NCBI GenBank assembly: GCA_902574425.1 | Contig: CACGNA010000007.1 | Span: 1-55,921 of the forward strand | Length of the DNA stretch: 55,921 nucleotides | DNA from: an uncultured Prochlorococcus sp. | Lineage (GTDB): Bacteria > Cyanobacteriota > Cyanobacteriia > PCC-6307 > Cyanobiaceae | Direction of reading: 5' to 3' | Shown here: piece after piece, positions 39,480 to 48,498 of the stretch | Layout: the number at the start of each line of letters is the position of its first letter | How positions within the stretch are numbered: position 1 is the stretch's first letter | The notes under the pieces: model-generated | Told to the model about the DNA's origin: nothing | Databases searched by the model: none | Seen by the model: the letters and a program-made list of their open reading frames with translations, nothing else | Translations under genes and position numbers: made by a program

Positions 39480-40388
39480 ATGTCCTTCTACTATTTAAAT
39501 AAAGAGATGGGTCTAGCCTTAAATGATATTTTAGGGAGAGTATGCACTTATAATAAAGATTTTTCAAGAGAAGATATTGCCATAACTTGGATTAACTACA
39601 AAAGTGAAAATAAGGATGTATTTAAAGGTTTTGGATCTGGGATTAATAATAAAAAAATGTTTTATCCTGCCAGCATAGTCAAATTGGTTTATGCCCTTGC
39701 TGCATATCATTGGATTAAAAAAGGAAGTTTATTATTATCAGATGAGATCATTGATGCTGTTGGGAAAATGTTATCTTTCTCGAGTAATAATGCTACAAGC
39801 TTTTTAATTGATTTACTTACTGGAACCACAAGTGGACCATACATTGAGGGAGAATTATGGAAAATTTGGAAATATCAACGAAGTTTAATAAACGATTGGC
39901 TGCATGATTTAAATTGGGAGGAACTGATTGGTATAAATTGCTGTCAGAAGACTTGGGATGATGGACCATTTGGTCGTGAAAAAGAATTTTATGGATATGA
40001 AAACAAAAATAGGAATGCAATGACTACTGATTCAGCTGCAAGGGTTTTCGAGGAAATTATGATTCATATTGATTATCAAAAAAATGACTTAAATTTAAGA
40101 AGTTTTTTAAAAAGAAATTTAAATAAAGTTGTTCTTAAAAACGATTCTATTAATCAAATAGATGGCTTTTTAGGTGCAGGATTACCAGAAAGCATTAATT
40201 TCTGGAGTAAAGCAGGCTTAATGTCCGAAGTTAGACATGATTCTGCTTGGTGGATTAATAGTCAATCTCTACAAACTTTATTAGTCGTTTTTTGTAATGG
40301 AGAAAAATATTCCAAAGATACTTCCTTCTTACCATTAATAGCAAAAGAAGTATATGAATTTAATAAGAAATATACTATTGAGGACTAA
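39480..40388 (+). CDS. class A beta-lactamase-fold serine hydrolase
   Basis: The 302-residue protein has SxxK (S65-I-V-K68 in YPASIVKLVYA), an SxN triad S102-N-N and a KTG-like KAG at 244-246 (WSKAGLMSE). This order and spacing is that of the class A beta-lactamase/PBP fold, but the Omega-loop Glu166 motif is not obvious. A cell-wall or general esterase/transpeptidase role is as likely as antibiotic hydrolysis. No signal peptide is evident; a second ATG (39507) would shorten it by 9 residues. It converges on the 71-residue orphan with a 4-base overlap. Confidence 0.7.
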   Translation: MSFYYLNKEMGLALNDILGRVCTYNKDFSREDIAITWINYKSENKDVFKGFGSGINNKKMFYPASIVKLVYALAAYHWIKKGSLLLSDEIIDAVGKMLSFSSNNATSFLIDLLTGTTSGPYIEGELWKIWKYQRSLINDWLHDLNWEELIGINCCQKTWDDGPFGREKEFYGYENKNRNAMTTDSAARVFEEIMIHIDYQKNDLNLRSFLKRNLNKVVLKNDSINQIDGFLGAGLPESINFWSKAGLMSEVRHDSAWWINSQSLQTLLVVFCNGEKYSKDTSFLPLIAKEVYEFNKKYTIED

Positions 40389-40600
40389 AGTGAAGAATCA
40401 TCTAAGAAATTAAAATCTAATTTGTCAGTATAGGCTTCATAAGGTAACATCATTACTTCTTTAAAATCTAAATCATTCATAATCCATTCTCTATATTCTG
40501 CTAATAAACTTTTTCTATCTTCATTATCTAATTCATAAATACGCAATGCTGTATCTTTAAGATTTTCTTTAATTAAATTTTCAATTTCTTTATCCCTCAT
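40385..40600 (-). CDS. small acidic hypothetical protein
   Basis: The 71-residue product is strongly acidic and helical (KENLKDTALRIYELDNEDRK, then EYREWIMNDL), ending LDDSSL. No known domain is recognised. It lies one base after the serine-recombinase-like gene on the same strand, so the two are almost certainly one transcript. Acidic small proteins beside DNA-binding regulators sometimes act as partners, but nothing in the sequence shows it here. Confidence 0.5.
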   Translation of the reverse strand: MRDKEIENLIKENLKDTALRIYELDNEDRKSLLAEYREWIMNDLDFKEVMMLPYEAYTDKLDFNFLDDSSL

Positions 40601-40601
40601 T

Positions 40602-41276
40602 TTAGGTTAATTCTCCCTCCAAAATTATTCTTCTTATTGTTGACAATGCAATTCCTGTTTGTGATCTGATTGATCGATATGAATATCCCTCATTACGCAA
40701 TCTGATAACTAGAGATTCTTTTAAAGTACTTATCTTGGGCCTTCCTCCCAGATTATTTCCAGATAATTTTCTATGTAATAGTTTTTCTTTTTTTCTTTCA
40801 TCTAAACTGCTTTCTTCTAAATTATCTAATTCATATAAAATCTTAAAAATTGAAGAATTTGTGTTAGAGGATGCATTAGCCGCGAAAAAATCAGTCAAAG
40901 TTCGCAATTTAATATCATTATTAATGAGTTTATTTATTGTGACCAAACATTCTTTTTTATTTTTAAATGCTCGATCAAGCTGAGTTATTATTAATTCATC
41001 GCCTTTAGATAAACAATTTATAGCTTTATTGAGTTGAGGTTTGATTGCTTCATCTAAACTTACAAATTCAGAAAATATTAAACTGCAACCCTCTTCCTTT
41101 AATTTTTTTATTTGCTCCTCTAAATATTCAAATTCATTATGAGTAGCTCTAGCATATCCTATAGCTTTAGATTTTTTATTTTTTTTAGATAGTAAAAGCC
41201 GTTTTCTTTTAAATTTAAAAGTCAATGTTTTATTACATATATTTTTTACTGTACCAATAAATAAATAAAAAAACAC
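40602..41276 (-). CDS. serine-recombinase-like DNA-binding protein, catalytic Ser replaced
   Basis: Residues 38-155 have the resolvase/invertase layout: AIGYARATHNEFEYLEEQI (usually YxRVSTxxQ), then LIFSEFVSLDEAI, GDELIITQLDRAFKN and a long helix. A C-terminal helix-turn-helix follows the GGRPK hinge (residues 177-181), with GYSYRSIRSQTGIALSTIRR. The nucleophile Ser is Thr45 and the second Arg of LDRLARS is Lys105, so strand cleavage is doubtful. The start is GTG; a TTG at codon 18 is an alternative. Role as a transcription factor is an inference. Confidence 0.7.
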   Translation of the reverse strand: MFFYLFIGTVKNICNKTLTFKFKRKRLLLSKKNKKSKAIGYARATHNEFEYLEEQIKKLKEEGCSLIFSEFVSLDEAIKPQLNKAINCLSKGDELIITQLDRAFKNKKECLVTINKLINNDIKLRTLTDFFAANASSNTNSSIFKILYELDNLEESSLDERKKEKLLHRKLSGNNLGGRPKISTLKESLVIRLRNEGYSYRSIRSQTGIALSTIRRIILEGELT

Positions 41277-41562
41277 TTTTTAGTACAAAAAGTCTTAATT
41301 ATAACTGTTATTTATTAATCAAGTGTTTAATTAAAATGTACTGATAACTGTATTAAAAATAATGTTCTAAATACTGTTTTAATTTTAGTTGATGAAACAA
41401 AAATATTATGTAAGTAGTAACTTGAATTAGAATTTTTTAAATTTTCGATGGAATATTTAAATTCATTTATTCTTTGACTTCAATTTAATAGGATTCATTT
41501 TTGAAATTATTAATAGTTAATTCAAATTGTTTTTAGTAAAATAAAATTACAGGCCTGAAACA
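41277..41562. promoter_or_regulatory. intergenic region with repeated ACTGT motifs
   Basis: This 286-base very AT-rich gap separates the recombinase-like gene (minus) from lipA (plus). ACTGT occurs at 41304, 41347 and 41373, with a fourth at 41248 just inside the gene; the first two are preceded by TA (TAACTGT). Spacings are 56, 43 and 26 bases. No gene and no terminator is seen; the right half has nothing recognisable beyond A/T runs. Confidence 0.3.
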
Positions 41563-42462
41563 ATGAATTTGACTAATAATCCTAATAGTTTAATTTCAAA
41601 ACCTGATTGGTTACGAGTAAAAGCTCCGCAAGTTGAGAGAATTGGGAATACTGCAAATTTGTTAAATGATTTGAATCTCAATACTGTATGTCAAGAAGCA
41701 AGCTGTCCAAATATTGGTGAATGTTTTGCTAGTGGAACTGCCACTTTCCTAATAATGGGTCCTGGCTGTACTAGGGCATGTCCATATTGCGATATTGATT
41801 TTGATAGATCTAAAAGAGAATTAGATCCAACAGAACCATATCGTCTAGCCGAAGCTGTTTATAGAATGAAGCTTAAACATGTTGTAATCACATCAGTTAA
41901 TAGAGACGATCTTGAGGATGGTGGTGCATCTCAATTTTTTGAATGTGTTTGTCAAGTAAGAAAAAAATCTCCTGAAACTACTATTGAGCTTTTAATTCCT
42001 GATTTTTGTGGTAACTGGAAAGCTCTTGAAAAAGTTCTTGATTCAAATCCAAATGTTTTAAACCATAATATTGAGACTGTGCCTTCGCTATATAAAAAAG
42101 TAAGACCTCAGGGTAAATATGAGAGAACTCTTGAGTTACTTAAAAGAACCAGATACTATTCTCCCAAAGTTTATACAAAGTCAGGCTTTATGCTTGGTTT
42201 AGGGGAAAAAGATGAGGAGGTGTTAAGTCTTCTTAAGGATTTAAAAAGTTATTTCGTTGATATTGTTACTATTGGCCAATATTTATCTCCTGGGCCTAAT
42301 CATTTACCTGTGCAAAGATTTGTGAGTCCCTCAAAATTTAATTACTTTAAAGTTTTCGGGGAAAAAGATTTGGACTTTATGCAAGTAGTAAGTTCTCCTT
42401 TAACTCGAAGCAGTTACCATGCTGAAGAGATTCAAAAACTTATGAAAAAGTATCCAAGATAA
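41563..42462 (+). CDS. lipA: lipoyl synthase
   Basis: LipA inserts two sulfurs into octanoyl groups on lipoyl-domain proteins. The auxiliary cluster Cys are in [12 protein letters not shown] (about residues 38-49), and the radical-SAM cluster in CTRACPYCD (about 64-72). The 299-residue protein ends in the RSSYHAEE motif, whose Ser supplies the unusual cluster ligand. It converges on the YciI-like gene with a 6-base gap. Cyanobacteria often carry a second copy, not in this window. Confidence 0.95.
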   Translation: MNLTNNPNSLISKPDWLRVKAPQVERIGNTANLLNDLNLNTVCQEASCPNIGECFASGTATFLIMGPGCTRACPYCDIDFDRSKRELDPTEPYRLAEAVYRMKLKHVVITSVNRDDLEDGGASQFFECVCQVRKKSPETTIELLIPDFCGNWKALEKVLDSNPNVLNHNIETVPSLYKKVRPQGKYERTLELLKRTRYYSPKVYTKSGFMLGLGEKDEEVLSLLKDLKSYFVDIVTIGQYLSPGPNHLPVQRFVSPSKFNYFKVFGEKDLDFMQVVSSPLTRSSYHAEEIQKLMKKYPR

Positions 42463-42468
42463 TTCTTT

Positions 42469-42762
42469 TCATTTATTTGAATCTATCCACTCATTTAATT
42501 TCCATTCAACTAGATTATTTTTAATCATTGGATCATTCTTAATGATTTTTAGTGCATTTTTATAATTATTCATCTCAAGAATGAGTAATCCGCCTTCACC
42601 TGGCCTATTTAACTCATCTACCAAAAAACCACTTTTTATATTAATTCCCTCTTTTTTTAATTTTTTTATCCAATCAATATGTTCGTTAATTATTTTTCGT
42701 TTTAAAACATTATTAATTAAGTATTCTTTTTTTATAATTTCAGTTTTTACAAAGAAAGGCAT
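42469..42762 (-). CDS. YciI-like protein
   Basis: The 97-residue ferredoxin-like-fold protein opens MPFFVKTEIIKKEY and includes HIDWIKKLKKEGINIKSGFLVDE and EGGLLILEMNNYKNALKIIKNDP, typical of the YciI/stress-response family of small dimers. Enzymatic role unknown. Its ATG is the base after the last base of the gltS stop codon: no spacer, so expression is likely tied to glutamate synthase. Confidence 0.75.
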   Translation of the reverse strand: MPFFVKTEIIKKEYLINNVLKRKIINEHIDWIKKLKKEGINIKSGFLVDELNRPGEGGLLILEMNNYKNALKIIKNDPMIKNNLVEWKLNEWIDSNK

Positions 42763-45700
42763 TTACATTTTCTTTATGCCAAGCATCTCTTCTTCGCTTG
42801 GAGGAACAATTAATTTGAAAGTACTCTTGAAATGAGACCAATTTTCAATTATTTTGCCAGCCTTTAAGCTATTCGTTTTTGCTCGATATTCTCTAATAAT
42901 GTCCAATAAGATATCTTCCTGCTTTGATGAACTTATTTTATAAATGCTAACTATTTCCTTATTAACTTTATTACTTAAATCATTATTCTCATCAAGTATA
43001 AATGCTATTCCACCAGTCATGCCCGCACCAATATTCCTTCCTGTGGAACCTAGAATAACTACTTTACCACCAGTCATGTATTCACAACAATGATCACCTG
43101 CTCCCTCTGTTACTGCTGTAGCACCACTATTTCTTACTGCAAATCTTTCGCCCGATTTTCCTAATGCAAATAATTTCCCACCTGTGGCTCCATAAAGGCA
43201 AGTATTTCCCAAGATGACTTGTTCGGAGGAGATTTTATCTATTTTTGGTGGAATTATTGTGAGTATTCCTCCATTCATTCCTTTACAAACATAATCATTA
43301 GCTTCTCCGATTAATTGAACATTCATTCCCTTCAATAAAAAGGCACCAAAGCTTTGTCCTGCATATCCTTTGAAATTTAAGTTGAGTTCGCCATTGAAGC
43401 CAGTGTTGCCATGAATTTCTGCGATTTCGCCTGATATTTTCGCACAAACACTTCTATCTGTATTTTTTATCTCAATTTCTTTGGTTAATTTTTCATGATT
43501 TTTAATTGCATCTATAAATTGAGTATCAGACAAAAACTCGTCTTCTAATACAGAACCATTACTATGAGCATTTTTTGAATGTTTTAACCATGATCTATGA
43601 GTGGTTGGTTGTTCATTAGTTACTAAAGAAGAAAGATCGATATTAGAAGTTTTTGGAAGAGCGATATTTCTTGCAGAAAGAAATTCTTGATTACCAATAA
43701 GTTCTTCCATATTAGAAACACCGATACTACTCATTATCTGTCTTACCTCTTCAGCAATATACAAGAAAAAATTGACAACATTTTCTGGAATACCTTTAAA
43801 TCTTTTTCTTAATTCTTCTTTTTGAGTGGCAACTCCAACAGGACACTTGTTTGTATGACACACCCGAGCCATTATGCATCCTTCAGCAATCATCGCTACA
43901 GAACCGAAACCGTATTCTTCAGCACCTAGTAAAGCTGCAATAACTACATCCCATCCTGTTTTAAGACCTCCATCAGTTCTCAAAATTACTCTTTCACGTA
44001 AGTTATTCTCTAAGAGAGATTTATGAACCTCAGCAACTCCTAGTTCCCATGGTAAACCTGCATGTTTAATAGAACTTAGTGGTGAAGCACCTGTACCTCC
44101 GTCATGGCCTGAAATTTGAATTACATCTGCATTAGCTTTGCTTACTCCGGCAGCAATAGTGCCTATCCCAATTTCAGAAACAAGTTTAACGCTCACCTTC
44201 GCTTTTGGATGGACTTGGTGTAAGTCGTGTATTAGTTGAGCTAAATCTTCAATTGAATAAATATCATGATGAGGGGGAGGAGATATTAGGGCTACTCCAG
44301 GTTTACTATTTCTTAGTTTGGCGATGTAAGAATCAACTTTGGGACCCGGCAATTGTCCACCTTCCCCAGGTTTTGCACCTTGAGCCATTTTAATTTCGAG
44401 TTGTTTACCACTTCTTAGATATTCAGGAGTGACTCCAAATCTACCAGATGCTATTTGTTTAATAGCTGAGCATGCGGTATCTCCATTCTCTAGACCTTTT
44501 ATAAATGGTAATGTAGCTGATTTAGTATTTTCATCAATATCATTTAAAACATTAAAACGAGCTGGATCTTCTCCCCCTTCTCCACTATTGCTTTTTCCAC
44601 CAATTCTATTCATTGCAACTGCTAAAACTTCATGAGCTTCTCTTGACAATGCACCCAAACTCATTCCTCCAGTGCAAAACCTTTTGCAAATTGATTCAAC
44701 ACTTTCAACTTCCTCTAATGGAATGTTTTTTCTTTTTGAACTAATTGTTAGTAAATCTCTTAAAGATGTGGTCGGCCTATTACTAATGAGTTTTTTGTAA
44801 GTTTCAAAATGATCGTATCCTGGTCCTTGTTTTACAGCCGCATGTAAAACTTTGGACATCTCAGGATTATTAGAGTGATATTCTCCATTATTTCTAAATT
44901 GTACAAATCCTAAGAATTCTAATTTTTTTAAATCGATCTGTGGGTAGGCTTTTGTATGTATTGAAAGTGTTTCATAAGTTAATTCTTTTAATGTTATGCC
45001 AGCAATTCGGCTTGTCGTTCCATCAAAAGCAATTTTTATTAAGTCAGAACCAAGTCCTACGGCTTCAAAAATTTGGGCACCATGGTAACTAGTTAAAAGT
45101 GAGATACCTATTTTCGAAAGAATTTTTCTTAGACCATCTTCAAGAGCTTTTTTAATATTTTCTTGAACATCAGTTATTGATAGTGAATTTATTTTTTTAC
45201 TATCTATAAGTTTTTGAGTTTTTGGATGTTTTAACCAATGTCTTCCTGCTTCAAAGATCAACCAAGGGCAAACTGCGCTTGCACCATAACCAATCAAACA
45301 AGCTAAGTGATGAGTGCTCCAACATTGACCTGTCTCAATTATTAGAGAAGCTTTTAGCCTGATTCCTTTTTTAAGAAGATAATGATGAATTGCCCCAACA
45401 GCAAGTAAAGGAGGAATAAAAGTCTTTGTAGGATTAATTCCCTTATCAGAAATAATAATTAAAGAGCAACCTTCTTTGATAGATAGCTCACTCTTTTTAC
45501 AAATTGCTTTTAATTGGTTCTCTAAGCCTTGAACACCTTCCTCAATATCAAACAAACTTGAAATTGTTTGAGATTTGAGATTTGATTTTTTTATTGATAT
45601 GAGTTCTTCCTCATTTAGAATTGGACTTTTTAAATGAACAAAAGGTTTAGGATCTTTAATCTCAAATGGTGTACATTTTTCTCCAAGATGCATTTCTAAA

Positions 45701-47337
45701 CTCATTACCAGTTTTTCTCTAAGAGGGTCAATAGGAGGATTAGTAACTTGCGCAAATCTTTGCTTGAAATAGTCATATAAAATATGTGGCTTTGATGAAA
45801 GCACTGCTAATGGGATATCGTCGCCCATGCAATAGGTAGGCTCTTTGGCTAATGAAGCCATTGAATCTAAGATAAGATCATTATCTTCTGCTGAAAAACC
45901 GTACGCAGTTTGTTGTTGTAACAACTCAAGGTCTTTTAGTTTGCAGTCTTTAAGCCATTCATTATTTTTAATTTTTATAGTTCTATTACTTAAGAGATTT
46001 TTATAATCATGCCGTTGAGCTGCTTCAGATTTGACCTCCCAATTCCTTAGGATTTTATTTTGATGAAAATCAACTGCCAACATTTGTCCCGGTCCTAATC
46101 GACCTTTTTCTATTACTTTTTCCTCTTCAAGATCTACTACTCCTGTTTCGGAACCCATTATTACAAAACCATCATTTGTTATTGAATATCTTGCTGGTCT
46201 TAGACCATTTCTATCAAGCGTTGCCCCTACAAAATTTCCATCTGCAAATACAAGGAGAGCAGGTCCATCCCAAGCTTCTTGTAGGCTCGCAGAATATTCA
46301 TAAAATGCTTTTATGTCTTCTCTTTGTTCAAGTTCTGGTTGATCTCTAAATGCTTCAGGAACAAGTTTTAATAATGAATCAGTTATTGGTTGGCCTGATC
46401 GAATATTGATTTCAAGGGTTGCATCAAGATTTGATGAATCACTTTTATTTACATCTACAATAGGCTTGATTTCATTAGATAACTCTCTCCAAAAATCATC
46501 TATATGTGTCTCTGAAGCTTTAGCCCAGTTGATATTACCTAATAGAGTATTTATTTCGCCATTATGACCTAAAAATCTCATGGGCTGAGCCAGCGGCCAT
46601 TTTGGAAGTGTATTGGTACTAAATCTACGATGATAAACAGAAAATGAGACCTTAAAACTCTCTTCTTTTAGATCATGATAAAACTCAGATAATATTTCAG
46701 AACGTACCATACCTTTATATACAACTGTTTGAGAACTTAGTGAGGCAAAATAAAATTCACAATCCCCCACATGGTTTTTAAAAGTTTCTCTTATCTTTTT
46801 TTCAATTCTTTTCCTTAATTGGAATAAAAGCATCTCTATATCCTGATGATTTTTTTTATCAATGTATAAAATCCACTGACTTATGAATGGGGCATTTGAT
46901 TTAGCTAAAGGACCTAATATTTCATTATTAACAGGTACTGTTCTCCAAGATGTATTGCTGAATCTTAATTTTTTTGCTTCCTCCTCACATATTGATTTAC
47001 ATTCTTCAATTTTTTCTTTTTTATTAGGCATAAAAACCATGCCTAAACCTCTATCCCACTCTTGTTTATTTTTAATATTCATTTCTTCTTCTAAGTATTT
47101 CCATGGAATTGAACATAAAATGCCTGCTCCATCTCCTGAATCACTATCTCCTCCACAACCTCCTCTATGCTCCATGCAGGTAAGGCCCTTTAGGGATTGT
47201 TTAAGGATCCAGTTGCTTTCTATCCCTTTAACATTTGCTATGAAACCAACTCCACACGCATCTTTCTCACCAATTATTCCATTTGGGGAATAACTATCTT
47301 TATATTCTTCAACGATTCTTTTGATACCCTCTCCCAT
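42763..47337 (-). CDS. glsF: ferredoxin-dependent glutamate synthase
   Basis: This is Fd-GOGAT, which with glutamine synthetase assimilates ammonium using photosynthetic ferredoxin. The 1524-residue protein has the N-terminal amidotransferase nucleophile Cys28 in DACGVGFIAN (exposed by propeptide removal). The FMN-binding synthase domain includes GGKSNSGEGGEDPARF and GAKPGEGGQLPG, and a 3Fe-4S motif CIMARVCHTNKCP lies near residue 1155. The C-terminal beta-helix includes GGILTIIPP and GGKVVILG. No perfect NtcA box (GTAN8TAC) is present in the 193-base gap upstream. It is divergent from rpsL. Confidence 0.97.
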   Translation of the reverse strand: MGEGIKRIVEEYKDSYSPNGIIGEKDACGVGFIANVKGIESNWILKQSLKGLTCMEHRGGCGGDSDSGDGAGILCSIPWKYLEEEMNIKNKQEWDRGLGMVFMPNKKEKIEECKSICEEEAKKLRFSNTSWRTVPVNNEILGPLAKSNAPFISQWILYIDKKNHQDIEMLLFQLRKRIEKKIRETFKNHVGDCEFYFASLSSQTVVYKGMVRSEILSEFYHDLKEESFKVSFSVYHRRFSTNTLPKWPLAQPMRFLGHNGEINTLLGNINWAKASETHIDDFWRELSNEIKPIVDVNKSDSSNLDATLEINIRSGQPITDSLLKLVPEAFRDQPELEQREDIKAFYEYSASLQEAWDGPALLVFADGNFVGATLDRNGLRPARYSITNDGFVIMGSETGVVDLEEEKVIEKGRLGPGQMLAVDFHQNKILRNWEVKSEAAQRHDYKNLLSNRTIKIKNNEWLKDCKLKDLELLQQQTAYGFSAEDNDLILDSMASLAKEPTYCMGDDIPLAVLSSKPHILYDYFKQRFAQVTNPPIDPLREKLVMSLEMHLGEKCTPFEIKDPKPFVHLKSPILNEEELISIKKSNLKSQTISSLFDIEEGVQGLENQLKAICKKSELSIKEGCSLIIISDKGINPTKTFIPPLLAVGAIHHYLLKKGIRLKASLIIETGQCWSTHHLACLIGYGASAVCPWLIFEAGRHWLKHPKTQKLIDSKKINSLSITDVQENIKKALEDGLRKILSKIGISLLTSYHGAQIFEAVGLGSDLIKIAFDGTTSRIAGITLKELTYETLSIHTKAYPQIDLKKLEFLGFVQFRNNGEYHSNNPEMSKVLHAAVKQGPGYDHFETYKKLISNRPTTSLRDLLTISSKRKNIPLEEVESVESICKRFCTGGMSLGALSREAHEVLAVAMNRIGGKSNSGEGGEDPARFNVLNDIDENTKSATLPFIKGLENGDTACSAIKQIASGRFGVTPEYLRSGKQLEIKMAQGAKPGEGGQLPGPKVDSYIAKLRNSKPGVALISPPPHHDIYSIEDLAQLIHDLHQVHPKAKVSVKLVSEIGIGTIAAGVSKANADVIQISGHDGGTGASPLSSIKHAGLPWELGVAEVHKSLLENNLRERVILRTDGGLKTGWDVVIAALLGAEEYGFGSVAMIAEGCIMARVCHTNKCPVGVATQKEELRKRFKGIPENVVNFFLYIAEEVRQIMSSIGVSNMEELIGNQEFLSARNIALPKTSNIDLSSLVTNEQPTTHRSWLKHSKNAHSNGSVLEDEFLSDTQFIDAIKNHEKLTKEIEIKNTDRSVCAKISGEIAEIHGNTGFNGELNLNFKGYAGQSFGAFLLKGMNVQLIGEANDYVCKGMNGGILTIIPPKIDKISSEQVILGNTCLYGATGGKLFALGKSGERFAVRNSGATAVTEGAGDHCCEYMTGGKVVILGSTGRNIGAGMTGGIAFILDENNDLSNKVNKEIVSIYKISSSKQEDILLDIIREYRAKTNSLKAGKIIENWSHFKSTFKLIVPPSEEEMLGIKKM

Positions 47338-47530
47338 AGATTATTTGATTCTATTTAGTTATTTATTTTCTATTATAAAAATAAATATGAAAATAAATCT
47401 ATAGATAATGAATATTTACCAAAGAATTTTAATTTCACAAATTTTTAAAAAAATATGATTAAAAACTTTAAGTTGGTGCTCGTAAAAGGTTATGATAGAT
47501 AAAATGTTTATTTTTATCTAAATATAATAG

Positions 47531-47905
47531 ATGCCCACCATCTCACAATTAATAGGTTCAGAAAGGAAACGTCTGACTAGGAAAACAAAATCACCTGCAT
47601 TAAAAGCTTGCCCTGAGAGGAGAGGGGTATGTACAAGAGTGTATACATCAACACCCAAAAAACCTAATTCAGCTCTAAGAAAAGTTGCAAGGGTAAGATT
47701 AACTTCCGGTTTTGAAGTGACGGCTTATATCCCGGGAATTGGACATAATTTGCAAGAACACTCTGTAGTACTACTTAGGGGTGGAAGAGTTAAGGATTTA
47801 CCAGGAGTTAGATACCATATAATAAGAGGAACTTTAGATACTGCTGGAGTCAAAGATAGACGTCAATCCAGATCTAAGTATGGAGCAAAAGCTCCAAAAA
47901 GTTAA
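47531..47905 (+). CDS. rpsL: 30S ribosomal protein S12
   Basis: The 124-residue S12 begins [14 protein letters not shown]. It carries the decoding-site loops [11 protein letters not shown] and [13 protein letters not shown], with the Lys residues that streptomycin resistance usually alters unchanged. It is the first gene of the str operon, with a 193-base gap from divergent gltS that must contain its promoter. Confidence 0.98.
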   Translation: MPTISQLIGSERKRLTRKTKSPALKACPERRGVCTRVYTSTPKKPNSALRKVARVRLTSGFEVTAYIPGIGHNLQEHSVVLLRGGRVKDLPGVRYHIIRGTLDTAGVKDRRQSRSKYGAKAPKS

Positions 47906-47930
47906 TTTGTAAACAGCACTTTTTAAAACC

Positions 47931-48401
47931 ATGTCACGTCGTAATGCAGCAGTAAAAAGACCAGTTCTTCCAGATCCTCAATTTAATAGTCGCTTAGCTT
48001 CAATGATGATTTCTCGATTGATGAAACATGGTAAAAAATCTACAGCTCAAAGAATATTGTCTGATGCTTTTTCTATAATAAGTGAGAGAACTGGCGCGAA
48101 TGCAGTGGAATTATTTGAAACAGCTGTTAAAAATGCTACTCCCCTTGTGGAGGTAAGAGCTAGAAGAGTTGGTGGTGCCACATACCAAGTACCTATGGAA
48201 GTACGCCAAGAGAGGGGTACAGCTATGGCATTAAGATGGCTTGTTACATTCTCACGTGCAAGAAATGGCAAAAGTATGTCCCAAAAACTTGCTGGTGAGT
48301 TGATGGATGCAGCAAATGAAACTGGTAGTGCTGTTAAAAAAAGAGAAGACACTCATAAAATGGCTGAAGCTAATAAAGCTTTTGCACATTACAGATATTA
48401 A
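47931..48401 (+). CDS. rpsG: 30S ribosomal protein S7
   Basis: The 156-residue S7 begins [20 protein letters not shown] and has the beta-hairpin and helix block [18 protein letters not shown] that contacts 16S rRNA and E-site tRNA. In E. coli S7 represses the str operon. It follows rpsL by 25 bases; fusA follows after 97. Confidence 0.98.
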   Translation: MSRRNAAVKRPVLPDPQFNSRLASMMISRLMKHGKKSTAQRILSDAFSIISERTGANAVELFETAVKNATPLVEVRARRVGGATYQVPMEVRQERGTAMALRWLVTFSRARNGKSMSQKLAGELMDAANETGSAVKKREDTHKMAEANKAFAHYRY

Positions 48402-48498
48402 TTTCGTCAAAAAGGTACTTAAGTAGTTTATTATTATAAAAGTTTACTTTTAGGGTGAACTATAATTATCTAAAATTATTTTATTTGGAGTTTTAAAA

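Noticed and set aside
46883-47293. Plus-strand open frame inside glutamate synthase
   Set aside because: It is antisense to the conserved N-terminal amidotransferase domain, has no recognisable motifs and is explained by that gene's codon pattern.
47338-47530. NtcA binding site before glutamate synthase
   Set aside because: The only GTA triplet in the gap (near 47482) is followed after 8 bases by TGA rather than TAC. No GTAN8TAC match is present.
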